From assembly GCA_964458775.1 (NCBI GenBank), contig CAYWLQ010000096.1, forward strand, positions 1 through 22,292: a stretch of 22,292 nt of DNA, given 5' to 3'. Below the pieces are notes generated by a model. It saw only the letters and a program-made list of their open reading frames with translations. It had not been told where the DNA came from and did not search any database. This DNA is from CAYWLQ01 sp964458775 (GTDB lineage Bacteria; Myxococcota_A; Polyangia; JAAYKL01). Positions 7,730 to 16,840 of this stretch are shown piece by piece. How positions within the stretch are numbered: the first letter of the stretch is position 1; the number at the start of each line of letters is the position of its first letter. A program made the translations under genes and the position numbers.

Positions 7730-7731
7730 AA

Positions 7732-8676
7732 TTAGCGTCTCTTCCTTTTCTTCTTCTTCGTAGAATCTTTAGTAATACTATTATCTTGTCTTTGCGATTG
7801 TAATGACGCACTCGCTATATCATTGAGTGTTTTAAGATGCCTTTTAGCTTCTGCTGCGACAAAACAATTGGGCAAGGCTGCTATAGCTTTTTCAAAACTC
7901 TGAACAGCTTTTTCAGAATCACCTCTGTGCTCACGTAATTTTCCTCTTACCAAATGAATCCATGCTCTAAGAAACTTTCTTGAGGAATCCGCTGAGTTTT
8001 CTAAATCAGGCAGTTTTCTTCCTTGCAACAGGGCAGCTTCAATTCTTGAAAGCATTATCATCAACTTCACATCATCACATGGAGAAAGCTTTTCTGCTTC
8101 GTCAAGCATACGCATTGTTTCATCATCTGATTTTCCCAGAGCTATGCCTGCTCCGGCCGTAAAGGCCAGCAGTTCAGGAAGCTTCACAACATTGCGAATA
8201 AGATTTTTTCCTTCCAGCTCTGCTCTTTTAAAATCTCCTGTAGCGAATAATGCCTTGACCAGGCCGATCTGAAGAGTTGTGAGCTCTCGAGAGTCAGAGT
8301 AAGGTATTGCCCGTTCAAGACATTGAAGAGCCTCTGAAAAGAGTTCGCATTCAAGATATGCTAAGGCTGCTTTAGAATCCAGAACTTCTTTTGGAACAAA
8401 CAGTTGATAAAAGAAACCGCGTTTAATTAAATCGATTAACTCCGAAACTTTGCCTCCGGTAAGAAGCATTATTGCCCTACGGCTAAAGCGATCAGTAACG
8501 GCCTTTGATATTTTGGGCATTACAAAATAATAAAACAACAGTATTACTATAATCGGTAAGGTTCCCCATTTCAGATTATAACGACATAAAATAGCCAAGA
8601 TACCAAGCGTTATCAGAGGAAGCACCAATTTGGAAATTGAAGTTTTACGTTTTGGAGTAATCATTCCGTTTGTCAT
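7732..8676 (-). CDS. membrane-anchored TPR-like protein
   Basis: The 314-residue protein has two N-terminal membrane segments (KLVLPLITLGILAILCRY and TLPIIVILLFYYFVMP). A long helical region follows with TPR-like helix pairs, for example SKAALAYLECELFSEALQCL, LVKALFATGDFKRAELEGK and the clearest one, HRGDSEKAVQSFEKAIAALP. The C-terminus is very basic (KKKKRKRR). TPR proteins act as scaffolds for protein complexes; the partner here is unknown. The start ATG at 8674-8676 has no good ribosome binding site, and an ATG four codons later is possible. It converges on the Pro-rich lipoprotein gene with 2 bp between stops, leaving no room for a terminator there. Upstream is a 239-bp divergent spacer shared with the HD-GYP gene. 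Confidence 0.7.
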   Translation of the reverse strand: MTNGMITPKRKTSISKLVLPLITLGILAILCRYNLKWGTLPIIVILLFYYFVMPKISKAVTDRFSRRAIMLLTGGKVSELIDLIKRGFFYQLFVPKEVLDSKAALAYLECELFSEALQCLERAIPYSDSRELTTLQIGLVKALFATGDFKRAELEGKNLIRNVVKLPELLAFTAGAGIALGKSDDETMRMLDEAEKLSPCDDVKLMIMLSRIEAALLQGRKLPDLENSADSSRKFLRAWIHLVRGKLREHRGDSEKAVQSFEKAIAALPNCFVAAEAKRHLKTLNDIASASLQSQRQDNSITKDSTKKKKRKRR

Positions 8677-8915
8677 GAATCCCAGTATGTCAGTGATAAA
8701 AGAATTGGTCTATTCGATTTTTTCAGAAGAAACCTGTAATCAAATGGAGTTTATGCCGCAAACATGGAAATATATTTAAATAATATACAACATTGCATCT
8801 CATTACCAAAGATTGTAAAAGATCTATTAAGTAATATAGTTAAAGGTCGATCACTTTACTGTAAATGAGGCTAATCGGATTAAACTTACATTAATTTGAG
8901 GTTTGTATATAAACA

Positions 8916-10052
8916 ATGAGTGAAAACGCAGATAAATCAACCTACGAGCTTCATCCTCAGGTTGTAAGCCTCATAGGTCCCAAAGAGCCGGCTGCAATCT
9001 TGTTTGTGGATGATGATCCTTTGGTGTTGCGAGCTTTTTCGCGAGATCTTAGAAATCCCAATGTATCCATTACCCTTGCACATTCAGCAAGCGAAGGAAT
9101 TAACTTACTATCCGATAAAGATTTCAGCATAGTAATCGCCGACTTTCAGATGCCGGGAATCGACGGAATTGCTTTTTTGGAAGAAGTTGCACGAAAAAAA
9201 CCTCATGCAATAAGAATTCTAACTTCCGGAAGAGCCGATTTTAATATGGCTATAGAAGTAATTAACCGAGTCGGCCTGTTTAACTTCATTCCAAAACCGT
9301 GGGACCCTTACACCCTTAGAGATATTATTAGAAGGGCCATTGAGCACCATTCAATATCTCTAGAAAACAGACGTTTGAGTTTTCTTTTGGGCACCAAATG
9401 CGATGAACTGTCTCAGTTGACAAAAGTTTTAGAAGACGAAGTTCACAACCGAACAACCAATTTCTTGCTGGCGATGATAAGTGCTCTCGACTTACGAGAT
9501 ACAGAAACCCAGTGGCATTCGCGAAGGGTTGCTGTCTATGCAGCAAGGTTGGCAAAACAATTGGGAATAGAAGGTGAAGAGCTTCTTGCTGTTGAAAGGG
9601 GTTCGCTTCTTCACGATGTCGGAAAAATAGGGGTTTCAGATACTATTTTGTTAAAACCTACCAAACTGACAAAAGAAGACTGGATTGAAATGCAAAAACA
9701 CTCGGAATTTGGATATCAAATTCTCGAAAATATATCCTTTTTAGGAGATGCACGTACACTGGTTTTACAACATCACGAACGATGGGACGGAAACGGCTAT
9801 CCGAAGGGACTAAAAGGTTCTGAAATCTATATCGGAGCCAGGATTTTCGCCGCAATAGACACCTACGATGCTATGACCTCCGACCGACCTTACAGAAAAG
9901 CACTGTCTCACGAAATAGCATGTCAGGAAATAAACACTATGTCCGGCACGCAGTTTGATCCTGATATCGTAATCGCTTGGAATCAGATTTCTAAAGAAGA
10001 AATACTTTCTATTCGTGAAACAGTCTCTGACGCACCCAACATGTTTTCCTGA
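8916..10052 (+). CDS. response regulator with HD-GYP domain (RpfG-like)
   Basis: This is a two-domain signalling protein of 378 residues. The receiver domain (about 27-140) has acidic residues D32-D34, phospho-acceptor D76 in ADFQMPG, S104 and K127 in PKPWD. A helical linker leads to an HD-GYP domain (about 180-365): HSRR (201), the HD pair H233-D234 in LLHDVGKIG, H262, HHERWDGNGYP (286-296) and FAAIDTYDAMTSDRPYRKA. All metal and GYP residues look intact, so it should hydrolyse cyclic di-GMP. No histidine kinase gene is adjacent. A weak GAGG lies about 13 nt upstream of the ATG. It precedes mscS by 101 bp in the same direction. The family call is secure; the process it controls is unknown. 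Confidence 0.92.
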   Translation: MSENADKSTYELHPQVVSLIGPKEPAAILFVDDDPLVLRAFSRDLRNPNVSITLAHSASEGINLLSDKDFSIVIADFQMPGIDGIAFLEEVARKKPHAIRILTSGRADFNMAIEVINRVGLFNFIPKPWDPYTLRDIIRRAIEHHSISLENRRLSFLLGTKCDELSQLTKVLEDEVHNRTTNFLLAMISALDLRDTETQWHSRRVAVYAARLAKQLGIEGEELLAVERGSLLHDVGKIGVSDTILLKPTKLTKEDWIEMQKHSEFGYQILENISFLGDARTLVLQHHERWDGNGYPKGLKGSEIYIGARIFAAIDTYDAMTSDRPYRKALSHEIACQEINTMSGTQFDPDIVIAWNQISKEEILSIRETVSDAPNMFS

Positions 10053-10141
10053 CAAAGTCTATACTCAGCGTATATTTCTTAGAGTCCTTTAAAAAACGTG
10101 GGGTAGTCATCTAGTGATGTCTTTGTTATGTCATAGATGTT

Positions 10142-10147
10142 AGGAGG
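10142..10147 (+). promoter_or_regulatory. strong ribosome binding site for the TTG start of the MscS gene
   Basis: AGGAGG with 6 nt to TTG at 10154. No ATG lies nearby in frame, and this near-perfect site makes TTG the likely true start. Confidence 0.75.
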
Positions 10148-10153
10148 ATTAAC

Positions 10154-11272
10154 TTGGGACAAATAACTGCCTTTGCTTCTACAGAAATCTGGGGAATTGC
10201 GATCTGGGTTTACGCTGCTTCTTTTGGCGCCGTCTTTATTGGATTTGTGGCTAAAAAAATTATTGGATTTGTATTGAGTAGATTCATTAAAGCCGCTGAA
10301 AAGACACGGTTTTCAATGGATGAAGTAATTTTAAAAGCCGTAATAAAACCGGCCGAGTGGGGGGTAATGCTTTTCGGTATCTTCTTGGCGCTCAGCATTT
10401 TACCGTTACCTACTAAGCCCATTGATATCAAACAGTTCGTTGATGCGCTAAGAAACGGAGCAGCAGTTGCAGTTGTAATTTGGTTTGCTGTTCGAATGGT
10501 TGACGGACTGGCCGAGGTTTGGAAAAGAAAAGCAGCTTTAACAGAAACAAAACTGGATGACCAGCTTGTACCGATTGTGCAACGAAGCTCCAAAGTCTTC
10601 TTGATAATAGTCGGAGTTGTATTAGTGCTTCAAAACATGGGATATTCAGTGGGAAGCCTGCTTGCGGGACTTGGAATCGGCGGACTGGCCGTGGCAATGG
10701 CTGCCAAGGACACCATGGCCAATCTATTCGGATCATTGGTGGTGTTTTTGGATAAGCCGTTTCAAATAGGCGATTGGATTGAAATGAACGGCGTGGAGGG
10801 AACTGTTGAAGAAGTTGGACTTCGCACCACCAGAATACGAACCTTTGCGAACAGTTTAATAACTGTGCCTAACATGCTGTTCACCTCGACTTCTATCAAT
10901 AACTGGTCTCGAATGAAAAAAAGACGCATCAAGATGACAATAGGCGTAACTTATAGCACAGAACCGGAAAAACTCGACAACTTAGTCAACAAAATCCGTC
11001 AGATTATTGTAGAGGACGAAAAGATTCACAACGATTTCTATCTGGTAAATTTCGACAACTTCGGACCGTCCGGTCTTGATATTTTTATCTACTGCTTTAC
11101 AGTTTCGACAATTTGGGGAGAGTTTCTCCAGGCCAAACAGGAGTTAATGTTAAAAATCATGAGAACAGTTCATAATATGGGTCTTTCTTTTGCATTCCCG
11201 ACACAAACAATACATATTGAATCTCTTCCGGGTGCCAAGATCTCTCTTTTGGAGAAGCAGCAGCCTAAATGA
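10154..11272 (+). CDS. MscS-family mechanosensitive ion channel
   Basis: This is a 372-residue small-conductance mechanosensitive channel, which opens on membrane tension to release solutes after osmotic downshock. About five membrane segments are visible: 13-40, 68-87, 98-118, 148-164 and the pore helix around 165-198. The pore helix and beta-domain junction read VGSLLAGLGIGGLAVAMAAK and then DKPFQIGDWIEM. This Gly/Ala-rich pattern followed by the DxPFxxGDxI motif is the family hallmark. The cytoplasmic cage domain fills the rest to about 360. It is longer than E. coli MscS (286 residues) by two extra N-terminal helices. The TTG start is set by AGGAGG. Its stop overlaps the ATG of the SLC13 gene (ATGA), so the two are translationally coupled. 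Confidence 0.93.
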   Translation: MGQITAFASTEIWGIAIWVYAASFGAVFIGFVAKKIIGFVLSRFIKAAEKTRFSMDEVILKAVIKPAEWGVMLFGIFLALSILPLPTKPIDIKQFVDALRNGAAVAVVIWFAVRMVDGLAEVWKRKAALTETKLDDQLVPIVQRSSKVFLIIVGVVLVLQNMGYSVGSLLAGLGIGGLAVAMAAKDTMANLFGSLVVFLDKPFQIGDWIEMNGVEGTVEEVGLRTTRIRTFANSLITVPNMLFTSTSINNWSRMKKRRIKMTIGVTYSTEPEKLDNLVNKIRQIIVEDEKIHNDFYLVNFDNFGPSGLDIFIYCFTVSTIWGEFLQAKQELMLKIMRTVHNMGLSFAFPTQTIHIESLPGAKISLLEKQQPK

Positions 11273-13617
11273 CACTAGACATCATATTGACTCTTGCAAT
11301 CCTAGGTGCAGCGATTGTGCTCTTTGTGGGAGAGTGGATTCGTCCGGATCTCACAGCCTTGATGCTGCTTTCAGCATTGGTACTTACCGGATTGGTCTCT
11401 CCGGAAGAAAGCATTGCCGGCTTCTCCAATCCGGCTGTGGTTACCACATGGGCGGTATTTATTCTATCAACGGGTTTGTCGCGAACAGGAGTCTCCCCAT
11501 GGTTAGGACGGCAAGTGCTTCGACTAGCAGGAAAAACAGAGCCTCGTCTCTTGGCAGTTCTAATGAGTATTTCAGCGTCTATCTCCGGTTTTATTTACAG
11601 TGCAGGAGTGACGGCTGTTTTTTTGCCTGTTACCTCAAATATTTCCAGAAAAACAGGTCGACCGGCCTCCCGACTTATGCTTCCTATGGCGTACGGATGT
11701 CTTGTCGGCGGAATGCTGACCATGATTGGAACAGCTTCAAATTTGGTGGTGGCCGATTTTGTAAGAAGTTTTAACTTAACACCTCTCAAATTGTTTGATT
11801 TTACTCCTATAGGCCTAACGATTGTCGCAATTGTAATACTATATATGTCAACTTTGGGTCACCGTATGCTGCCGGTTAAACGCCGGCCTCAACCTTCTTC
11901 AGAGGACGGACGAATACGTATACCCACAGCAGAGCTCTATGGAATTAGAGAACGACTCGCAGTTATAACTATCCAGGAAGACAGTTTGCTAATTGGAAAA
12001 ACGCTTTCAGAGAGCCGTTTTGGACCTGCTTTGGGATTAAATATACTTCGCGTTCAAAGACTCGAAGGTACAAGAGTTGTTCCCGTTCCCGAATTAATTA
12101 TCGAAGAGGGTGATCGACTTCTCGTTTTAGGCCGTATTGAAGCTCTCGAGGAACTCGCTTCTCGCCCTATGTTGCATATCGAAAACGGTCAACCTTCTGT
12201 ATCTAGATTATTCTCAAATTCCATAGGCTTGGTTGAACTGGAAATAACACCTAAATCAGTATTCAACAATAAAAACCTGAGGCAGCTGGACGCCCGTAGA
12301 ACAATGGGTTTGAATGTATTGGCTATTCGCAGAGGAACTATTCTTCGTAGAACCGGTCTTGCAGATATTATTTTTCAACCGGATGATAAGGTATTGGCAC
12401 AAGTCAATCTCAATTATATTGATTCAATTATCAACCATCCTGGATTTGTACGCTTAGACGAATCCGAAGTTTCAGACTACCAGCTAAGTGAACGATTGAT
12501 AACTGCAACAATCCCTATCGGCTCATCGCTTATCGGTCGAACTCTTCTAGAAACACGGCTCGCTTCGGCATTTGGAATTTCGGTTATCAGCATAAGAAGC
12601 GAAGATCACGATTACTGTATGCCTTTACCCGAAACAGTGCTTAAAGAGAACGATCAGTTGGTAATAGAGGGCAGACCGGAGGACTTAGCGGCTCTAAAAG
12701 GTCTGCAAAACCTACAAGTTGATAGAGAAGCACAACTCAATCTGCGCGAACTCGAAGACGGACACATGGGTGTTGTAGAGGTGATGTTATCTCCACATTC
12801 TTCGATAGCAGGAAAGACTATAAAGGACCTTAGAATTCGTGAAAGGTTCGGCATTTCCATTTTGGCCGTATGGCGAGGTGACCGGCCTTACCGAACAGGC
12901 CTTGCAAATATTCCCCTTCGTCTCGGAGATGCCTTTCTATGCTACGGTCCTCGTGAATCCTTTGAATTAATGGCAGCCGAACGGGATTTCGTTCTTTTGG
13001 AATCAAATGTTCATGAGGATCTACGCATCAAGAAAGCTCCACTAGCAGGTCTCATTATGGCAGCAGTGGTAGGTGTAGTTGTTTTAGGCCTACTGCCTAT
13101 ATATATAGCAGCCATTTGCGGTGCAGTAATGATGGTCCTTACTCGATGTCTGACCATGGAAGAGGCTTATCGCGGCATTGAGTGGAAAGTTGTATTTCTC
13201 ATAGCTGCAATGCTTCCTGTAGGTGCTGCAATGCAAAAAACCGGCGCTGCATATTTGCTGGGCGGTGCGGTAATAAACCTTACAAGCCCTTATGGACCTG
13301 CCGCTGCTTTATTCGGGCTCATGACATTAACCATGATATTAAATCAGTTTATTCCGAGCGCAGTAAACGCAGTAGTAATGACTCCTATTGCCCTTGCAAC
13401 AGCCATGGAGATGGGTGTATCTCCCTACCCTTTTGCTATGGGAATAGCTTACTCCGTTGCTTCATCTTTTATGACTCCTGTTTCACATCCCGCTTTGGTA
13501 TTGGTAATGAGTCCGGGAAACTATCGCTTTAGTGACTATGTAAAAAACGGTCTTCCGGTTTTACTGATTGTGCTTGCAGTCTGTACCGTACTTTTGCCCG
13601 TTGTTTTTCCGTTCTAG
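11269..13617 (+). CDS. SLC13-family permease with four TrkA-C domains
   Basis: A 782-residue secondary transporter. Membrane half one (1-200) has GFSNPAVVTTWAVFILSTGL and the cation-site motif GTASNLV (154-160). Four TrkA-C (RCK_C) domains follow at about 222-300, 315-385, 403-480 and 497-578, each with the pattern IG(K/R)TL..R...G..(I/V)(L/I)....R and a D-rich turn before LxxxG. Membrane half two (590-782) ends with NQFIPSAVNAVVMTPIA and SFMTPVSHPALVLVMSPG. Family members carry anions such as sulfate or dicarboxylates with Na+; two TrkA-C domains are common, four less so. TrkA-C domains bind small ligands and gate transport. The start overlaps the MscS stop by 4 bp. Its TAG overlaps the TAG of the convergent amylase gene. 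The substrate is unknown. Confidence 0.9.
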   Translation: MTLDIILTLAILGAAIVLFVGEWIRPDLTALMLLSALVLTGLVSPEESIAGFSNPAVVTTWAVFILSTGLSRTGVSPWLGRQVLRLAGKTEPRLLAVLMSISASISGFIYSAGVTAVFLPVTSNISRKTGRPASRLMLPMAYGCLVGGMLTMIGTASNLVVADFVRSFNLTPLKLFDFTPIGLTIVAIVILYMSTLGHRMLPVKRRPQPSSEDGRIRIPTAELYGIRERLAVITIQEDSLLIGKTLSESRFGPALGLNILRVQRLEGTRVVPVPELIIEEGDRLLVLGRIEALEELASRPMLHIENGQPSVSRLFSNSIGLVELEITPKSVFNNKNLRQLDARRTMGLNVLAIRRGTILRRTGLADIIFQPDDKVLAQVNLNYIDSIINHPGFVRLDESEVSDYQLSERLITATIPIGSSLIGRTLLETRLASAFGISVISIRSEDHDYCMPLPETVLKENDQLVIEGRPEDLAALKGLQNLQVDREAQLNLRELEDGHMGVVEVMLSPHSSIAGKTIKDLRIRERFGISILAVWRGDRPYRTGLANIPLRLGDAFLCYGPRESFELMAAERDFVLLESNVHEDLRIKKAPLAGLIMAAVVGVVVLGLLPIYIAAICGAVMMVLTRCLTMEEAYRGIEWKVVFLIAAMLPVGAAMQKTGAAYLLGGAVINLTSPYGPAAALFGLMTLTMILNQFIPSAVNAVVMTPIALATAMEMGVSPYPFAMGIAYSVASSFMTPVSHPALVLVMSPGNYRFSDYVKNGLPVLLIVLAVCTVLLPVVFPF

Positions 13618-15110
13618 ACTTTGCGCAATGAACCGGCAATGGTTTCATCTACCCACACCGAAACAGATCCTCCTTGACAATAAAACTCTCCCCAACCGTC
13701 GTTGTTTGTTATCACCGTTCCGCCGGAATTCTTTAAAAGGTCAACCAGCTTTTTGTTTGCATTGCGACGCCCCATATCCATCCACTTGGATCCTCCTTTT
13801 GCGTCACTCATTATTACCGCCAGTCCGGACATAGAATGCTCATCGTCGCCCTCCCTTGTCCACCCAATGATATCAGGATGGTCAAACCAGTCTCGCTGGG
13901 TTCCGTAGGCCAAATCGCGACGCGCACGTAGCATTTCAAAAAGTCCCGGTACCGGTGTCAAGCAGATGTCACAACAGTTATCCATGTATGATGCTCCATC
14001 AAGATCGGGAACAAAAACACACGGGAATCCTTCTGACCTTAATAGAATTAGAGCATAGGCAAGAGGCTTAAACCAAAAATCAACCCACGATTCTAAAGCC
14101 TGTAAAGGTTGAGTATCGTGATTATCGACTAAAGTTACAGCAAGAGTCGGCTGATGCTGCATAAGTGTATTGTCTAGAATTCTTCGCATATCATAGCCGC
14201 CTCCAAAACGAGAAGCCTCATAGAAATTTCTGTGCAGCGGAGCATCAAACAACGAAAGAGAACCCTCCACAGATTGAATGTATTTGTGAAGAGCCTCAAC
14301 ATTGTAAGGTTCCCAGTATTCACCGACTGCGAAAAGCGGTTTTTGTGTAGTCTTTCTAAGGTATCCCAACCAATCCCTGAAAAATGAATACTGAATATGT
14401 TTTACCGCATCCAAACGAAAACCGTCAGCACCGGTGAATTCAAGATACCACTCAGCCCATCTGGACAATTCCGTTCGCACATCAGAATCGTTCATATCGA
14501 TATCTGAATGCATTAGGTAATCATAGTTACCCATGCTTTGGGATACCATTTTTGCCCAGTCTTTTCCTCGATCAACAAATTTATATATAGCACTTTTTTC
14601 TCTATATTGATCCCAATCAACCCCGTCAAATTGCTCCCACTTCCATTTAAAATCAGAGTATTTACCGGCTCTACCTGGAAAATTAAAAACAGTCCAGGCT
14701 CTAACCCATCTCTCGTCAGTAATTACATAATTTCTATTATCCGGCGCAACCTCCACCGCCTTAACCCATTCTGTATCATCTGCTCCGGCCTTATGATTGA
14801 ATACAACATCTGCCAAAATCTGGATTCCGTGGTTATGCGCCGTCTTAATAAGATCTAAATACTCGTCCTTGGTGCCGTACTTGGTTCGAACTGTTCCTTT
14901 TTGGTCAAATTCGCCGAGATCATAGAGATCATAGATACCGTAACCGACATCTGTTGCACCGCCTGATGCTTTAAAAGCCGGGGGCAACCAAATATAGGTA
15001 ATTCCTATATCAGCCAAAGAATTCATTCGTGCAGACAATGCACGCCAAAAGCTGCCGTCATCGTTTGAATACCAGTGAAAAGACTGAAGTAATGTATTGT
15101 TGTTCCCCAT
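13614..15110 (-). CDS. cytoplasmic GH13 alpha-amylase
   Basis: The 498-residue enzyme cleaves alpha-1,4 bonds in starch, glycogen or maltodextrins. Family GH13 signatures are ILADVVFNH (98-106), GFRLDAVKH with nucleophile D234, AVGEYW with acid/base E264, and VDNHD with D332. The start LLQSFHWYSNDDGSFW and the C-terminal pattern RRDLAYGTQRDWFDHPDIIG match the subfamily that includes E. coli AmyA and Bacillus liquefying amylases (GH13_5). There is no signal peptide, so it should work in the cytoplasm, probably on stored glycogen. AGGAGG (15117-15122) lies 6 nt before the ATG. Its stop shares CTAG with the SLC13 stop. Upstream, 133 bp away on the same strand, is the DUF4015 gene, so the two may be expressed together. 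Confidence 0.94.
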   Translation of the reverse strand: MGNNNTLLQSFHWYSNDDGSFWRALSARMNSLADIGITYIWLPPAFKASGGATDVGYGIYDLYDLGEFDQKGTVRTKYGTKDEYLDLIKTAHNHGIQILADVVFNHKAGADDTEWVKAVEVAPDNRNYVITDERWVRAWTVFNFPGRAGKYSDFKWKWEQFDGVDWDQYREKSAIYKFVDRGKDWAKMVSQSMGNYDYLMHSDIDMNDSDVRTELSRWAEWYLEFTGADGFRLDAVKHIQYSFFRDWLGYLRKTTQKPLFAVGEYWEPYNVEALHKYIQSVEGSLSLFDAPLHRNFYEASRFGGGYDMRRILDNTLMQHQPTLAVTLVDNHDTQPLQALESWVDFWFKPLAYALILLRSEGFPCVFVPDLDGASYMDNCCDICLTPVPGLFEMLRARRDLAYGTQRDWFDHPDIIGWTREGDDEHSMSGLAVIMSDAKGGSKWMDMGRRNANKKLVDLLKNSGGTVITNNDGWGEFYCQGGSVSVWVDETIAGSLRKV

Positions 15111-15116
15111 GTTTTC

Positions 15117-15122
15117 CCTCCT
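15117..15122 (-). promoter_or_regulatory. ribosome binding site of the amylase gene
   Basis: On the minus strand this reads AGGAGG, 6 nt before ATG 15110. It is one of the strongest sites in the window and fixes the start. Most genes here have much weaker sites. Confidence 0.7.
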
Positions 15123-15243
15123 CTACATTTATGCCTTTGTTGTAAATTGATTTAAATATATCAAGCAACGGAAAATATGCAAATGATGTTTGTTGTATTA
15201 CGTATGCTGAAGCAAAAGAAGCTACGCCGTCGATCCACTAAGA

Positions 15244-16494
15244 TTACGGACTAGCCGAAGAAAAAACAGTTTTTTGTTTTTGGTCATCAACAGTATCGGG
15301 AGTTGTCTCTGCAATCACAGGTTCAACGGTCTCCGCGCTTTTTGAGGTCGGTTTGGTATTTCTCCACGCAGCAGCTACTTTTGAATAACTTCCTGCTTGG
15401 TTCCAAAATAAGTATCCGGATGACCCTGCTAGAAGTGCTGCGTCGATTTGTGTTTGCATGAAACTTATCCCAAAATTGGCTGCTCGATACTTAAACCCCT
15501 GCAACAACGGTCGAACGACAATGTCTGACCCCAATCGCGCTTTTATTCGCTTAACAGAATTAAAAACAATCTCATAAGGAGTTTTGGGTGAAGCGTTTTC
15601 CCAGGTTTCCTTGGGCCAGTTTGCCAGATATAGCATCGGGGATATTGCATCAATATAGGGAGCAAGATGCTCCAAAGATTGCCCCAATCGTTGAGAGTCC
15701 CCGGGACGATGAGAGGTTAAACCGAATACATCAATGGACAGAGGAATTGAAAGCACAAAATCAACTCGCGCCAATAACAAGGCTATCGCTTCGTGACGCG
15801 CAAGGCCTGGTTCTTTATTGGAATATGTAGCATATCTGGATTCGGGGTCAACAGGAAATCTAACATAATCCAACTGAATTTCGTCAAATCCAATATCAGC
15901 CGCAGCTGCAGCTATTGATGCAATATATTCATGTGCCGTCAACGAATAGGGATCAAGCCAAACAGCTCCCGATACATCTCGCCATGCTTTAGTTGTGCGC
16001 CTGTCTCGTATAGCTGCTTCGGGTACTTCTTTGTAAAACAAATTGTCTTTAAAACAAACAAGCCGTCCTATAACGTAAATGTCTTCTTCCTTAAGGGCAT
16101 GTACAATTTTTTCCATGCGAGAAACAATAGAATGAGGCGGTTTCGACGCATAACGAAGTTTTTTTGTAAAGGTTACGCGTCCGCGATCATCTTTAATATC
16201 CAAAATTACAGCGTCGGCGCCGATTTTTTTTACCCAATGCGCCAGCTGCCTTGGTTTCCAGTTTGCAGCTTTGCTTACCGGAACATAAACACCCCTAATA
16301 TTTCGACCTCTTTGAGTCATCTCGCTTCCTGGAGGTTCTTTAGAAGCTAATTTCTCACCGTGAAGAACCGGATGGGTTACAAGTCTTTCTGTTGAATCAG
16401 TTTGATACGAAGGATCAGCTTGAGCCCATACTGTTAGAGTTAAAGACATCGGAAAAACGTGAATATATATATTGTGTGGAAAATTAATTTTCAT
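15244..16494 (-). CDS. secreted putative glycoside hydrolase, DUF4015 family
   Basis: The product matches the DUF4015 (PF13200) putative glycosyl hydrolase pattern, predicted to be a TIM barrel. Counted from the ATG at 16494, IRGVYVPV is at 67-74, DAVILDIKDDRG at 94-105, DVSGAVWLDPYSLTAHEYI at 173-191 and GFDEIQLDYVRFP at 202-214; D204, E205 and D209 are likely active-site acids. Further on come ISPMLYLANWP and a C-terminal GSSGYLFWNQAGSY strand. A Ser/Thr/Glu-rich tail follows. The N-terminus is a probable signal peptide (hydrophobic up to WAQA). Start choice is weak: TTG 16530, ATG 16494 and ATG 16449 are all in frame and none has a good ribosome binding site. Substrate is not established for the family. 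It sits 133 bp upstream of the amylase gene on the same strand. Confidence 0.8.
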   Translation of the reverse strand: MKINFPHNIYIHVFPMSLTLTVWAQADPSYQTDSTERLVTHPVLHGEKLASKEPPGSEMTQRGRNIRGVYVPVSKAANWKPRQLAHWVKKIGADAVILDIKDDRGRVTFTKKLRYASKPPHSIVSRMEKIVHALKEEDIYVIGRLVCFKDNLFYKEVPEAAIRDRRTTKAWRDVSGAVWLDPYSLTAHEYIASIAAAAADIGFDEIQLDYVRFPVDPESRYATYSNKEPGLARHEAIALLLARVDFVLSIPLSIDVFGLTSHRPGDSQRLGQSLEHLAPYIDAISPMLYLANWPKETWENASPKTPYEIVFNSVKRIKARLGSDIVVRPLLQGFKYRAANFGISFMQTQIDAALLAGSSGYLFWNQAGSYSKVAAAWRNTKPTSKSAETVEPVIAETTPDTVDDQKQKTVFSSASP

Positions 16495-16805
16495 GTATAC
16501 AAGTGTAGTCAAAAGAAAAATAAAAAGCAAATTATCAGCCTTAACTATTCAAACAAAATACCTCGTAATTATTGGATGTTTTTCAAAACTTTAAAGTTGC
16601 CATTTTCGGCTTTTGTATTTTTTATGGCTTTTTTGCTTATATATTCTTTTGTTACTTATGGTGCACATGTTAACTGCACATGTTCCGTATGGATAATCCG
16701 CTTTGTATGCCTTGTATATTCATAGACATAACAATAGTAGACAATATGTACCGACTTATGCAGACTATGAATTTTTTTTGATAGAATATATCTTTGGTAT
16801 TTCTC
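16495..16805. other. intergenic spacer without a convincing gene
   Basis: This AT-rich stretch lies between the DUF4015 start and the terminator of the next gene and should hold the DUF4015 promoter. A plus-strand reading frame at 16576-16725 could encode a 49-residue hydrophobic peptide (MFFKTLKLPFSAFVFFMAFL), but it has no ribosome binding site. Two copies of TGCACATGTT (16662-16671 and 16675-16684) lie within it. Confidence 0.5.
16662..16684. repeat. two direct copies of TGCACATGTT
   Basis: TGCACATGTT at 16662-16671 and 16675-16684, 13 bp apart start to start, separated by AAC. It lies about 170 bp upstream of the DUF4015 gene. It might be a pair of regulator binding sites. No regulator can be named. 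Confidence 0.35.
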
Positions 16806-16832
16806 AAAAAATCAAAGCTCCCTTTGATTTTT
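16806..16832 (-). terminator. Rho-independent terminator of the type I membrane protein gene
   Basis: AAAAATCAAAG (16807-16817) pairs perfectly with CTTTGATTTTT (16822-16832) around a CTCC loop. On the minus strand the stem ends in a run of six T, and the hairpin begins 8 bp after the stop codon at 16841. The stem is AT-rich, but position and T-run fit a terminator well. Confidence 0.65.
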
Positions 16833-16840
16833 ATTGTTTG

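Noticed and set aside
10108..10139. CATCTA...TAGATG inverted repeat before the MscS ribosome binding site
   Set aside because: Only 6-bp arms with a 20-nt spacer, expected by chance in AT-rich DNA.
15147..15164. TTGAT...ATCAA palindrome upstream of the amylase gene
   Set aside because: Five-bp AT-rich arms are too weak to call an operator.
16576..16725. Possible 49-residue hydrophobic peptide on the plus strand
   Set aside because: No ribosome binding site and no neighbours in the same direction. Hydrophobic short frames are common in T-rich DNA.
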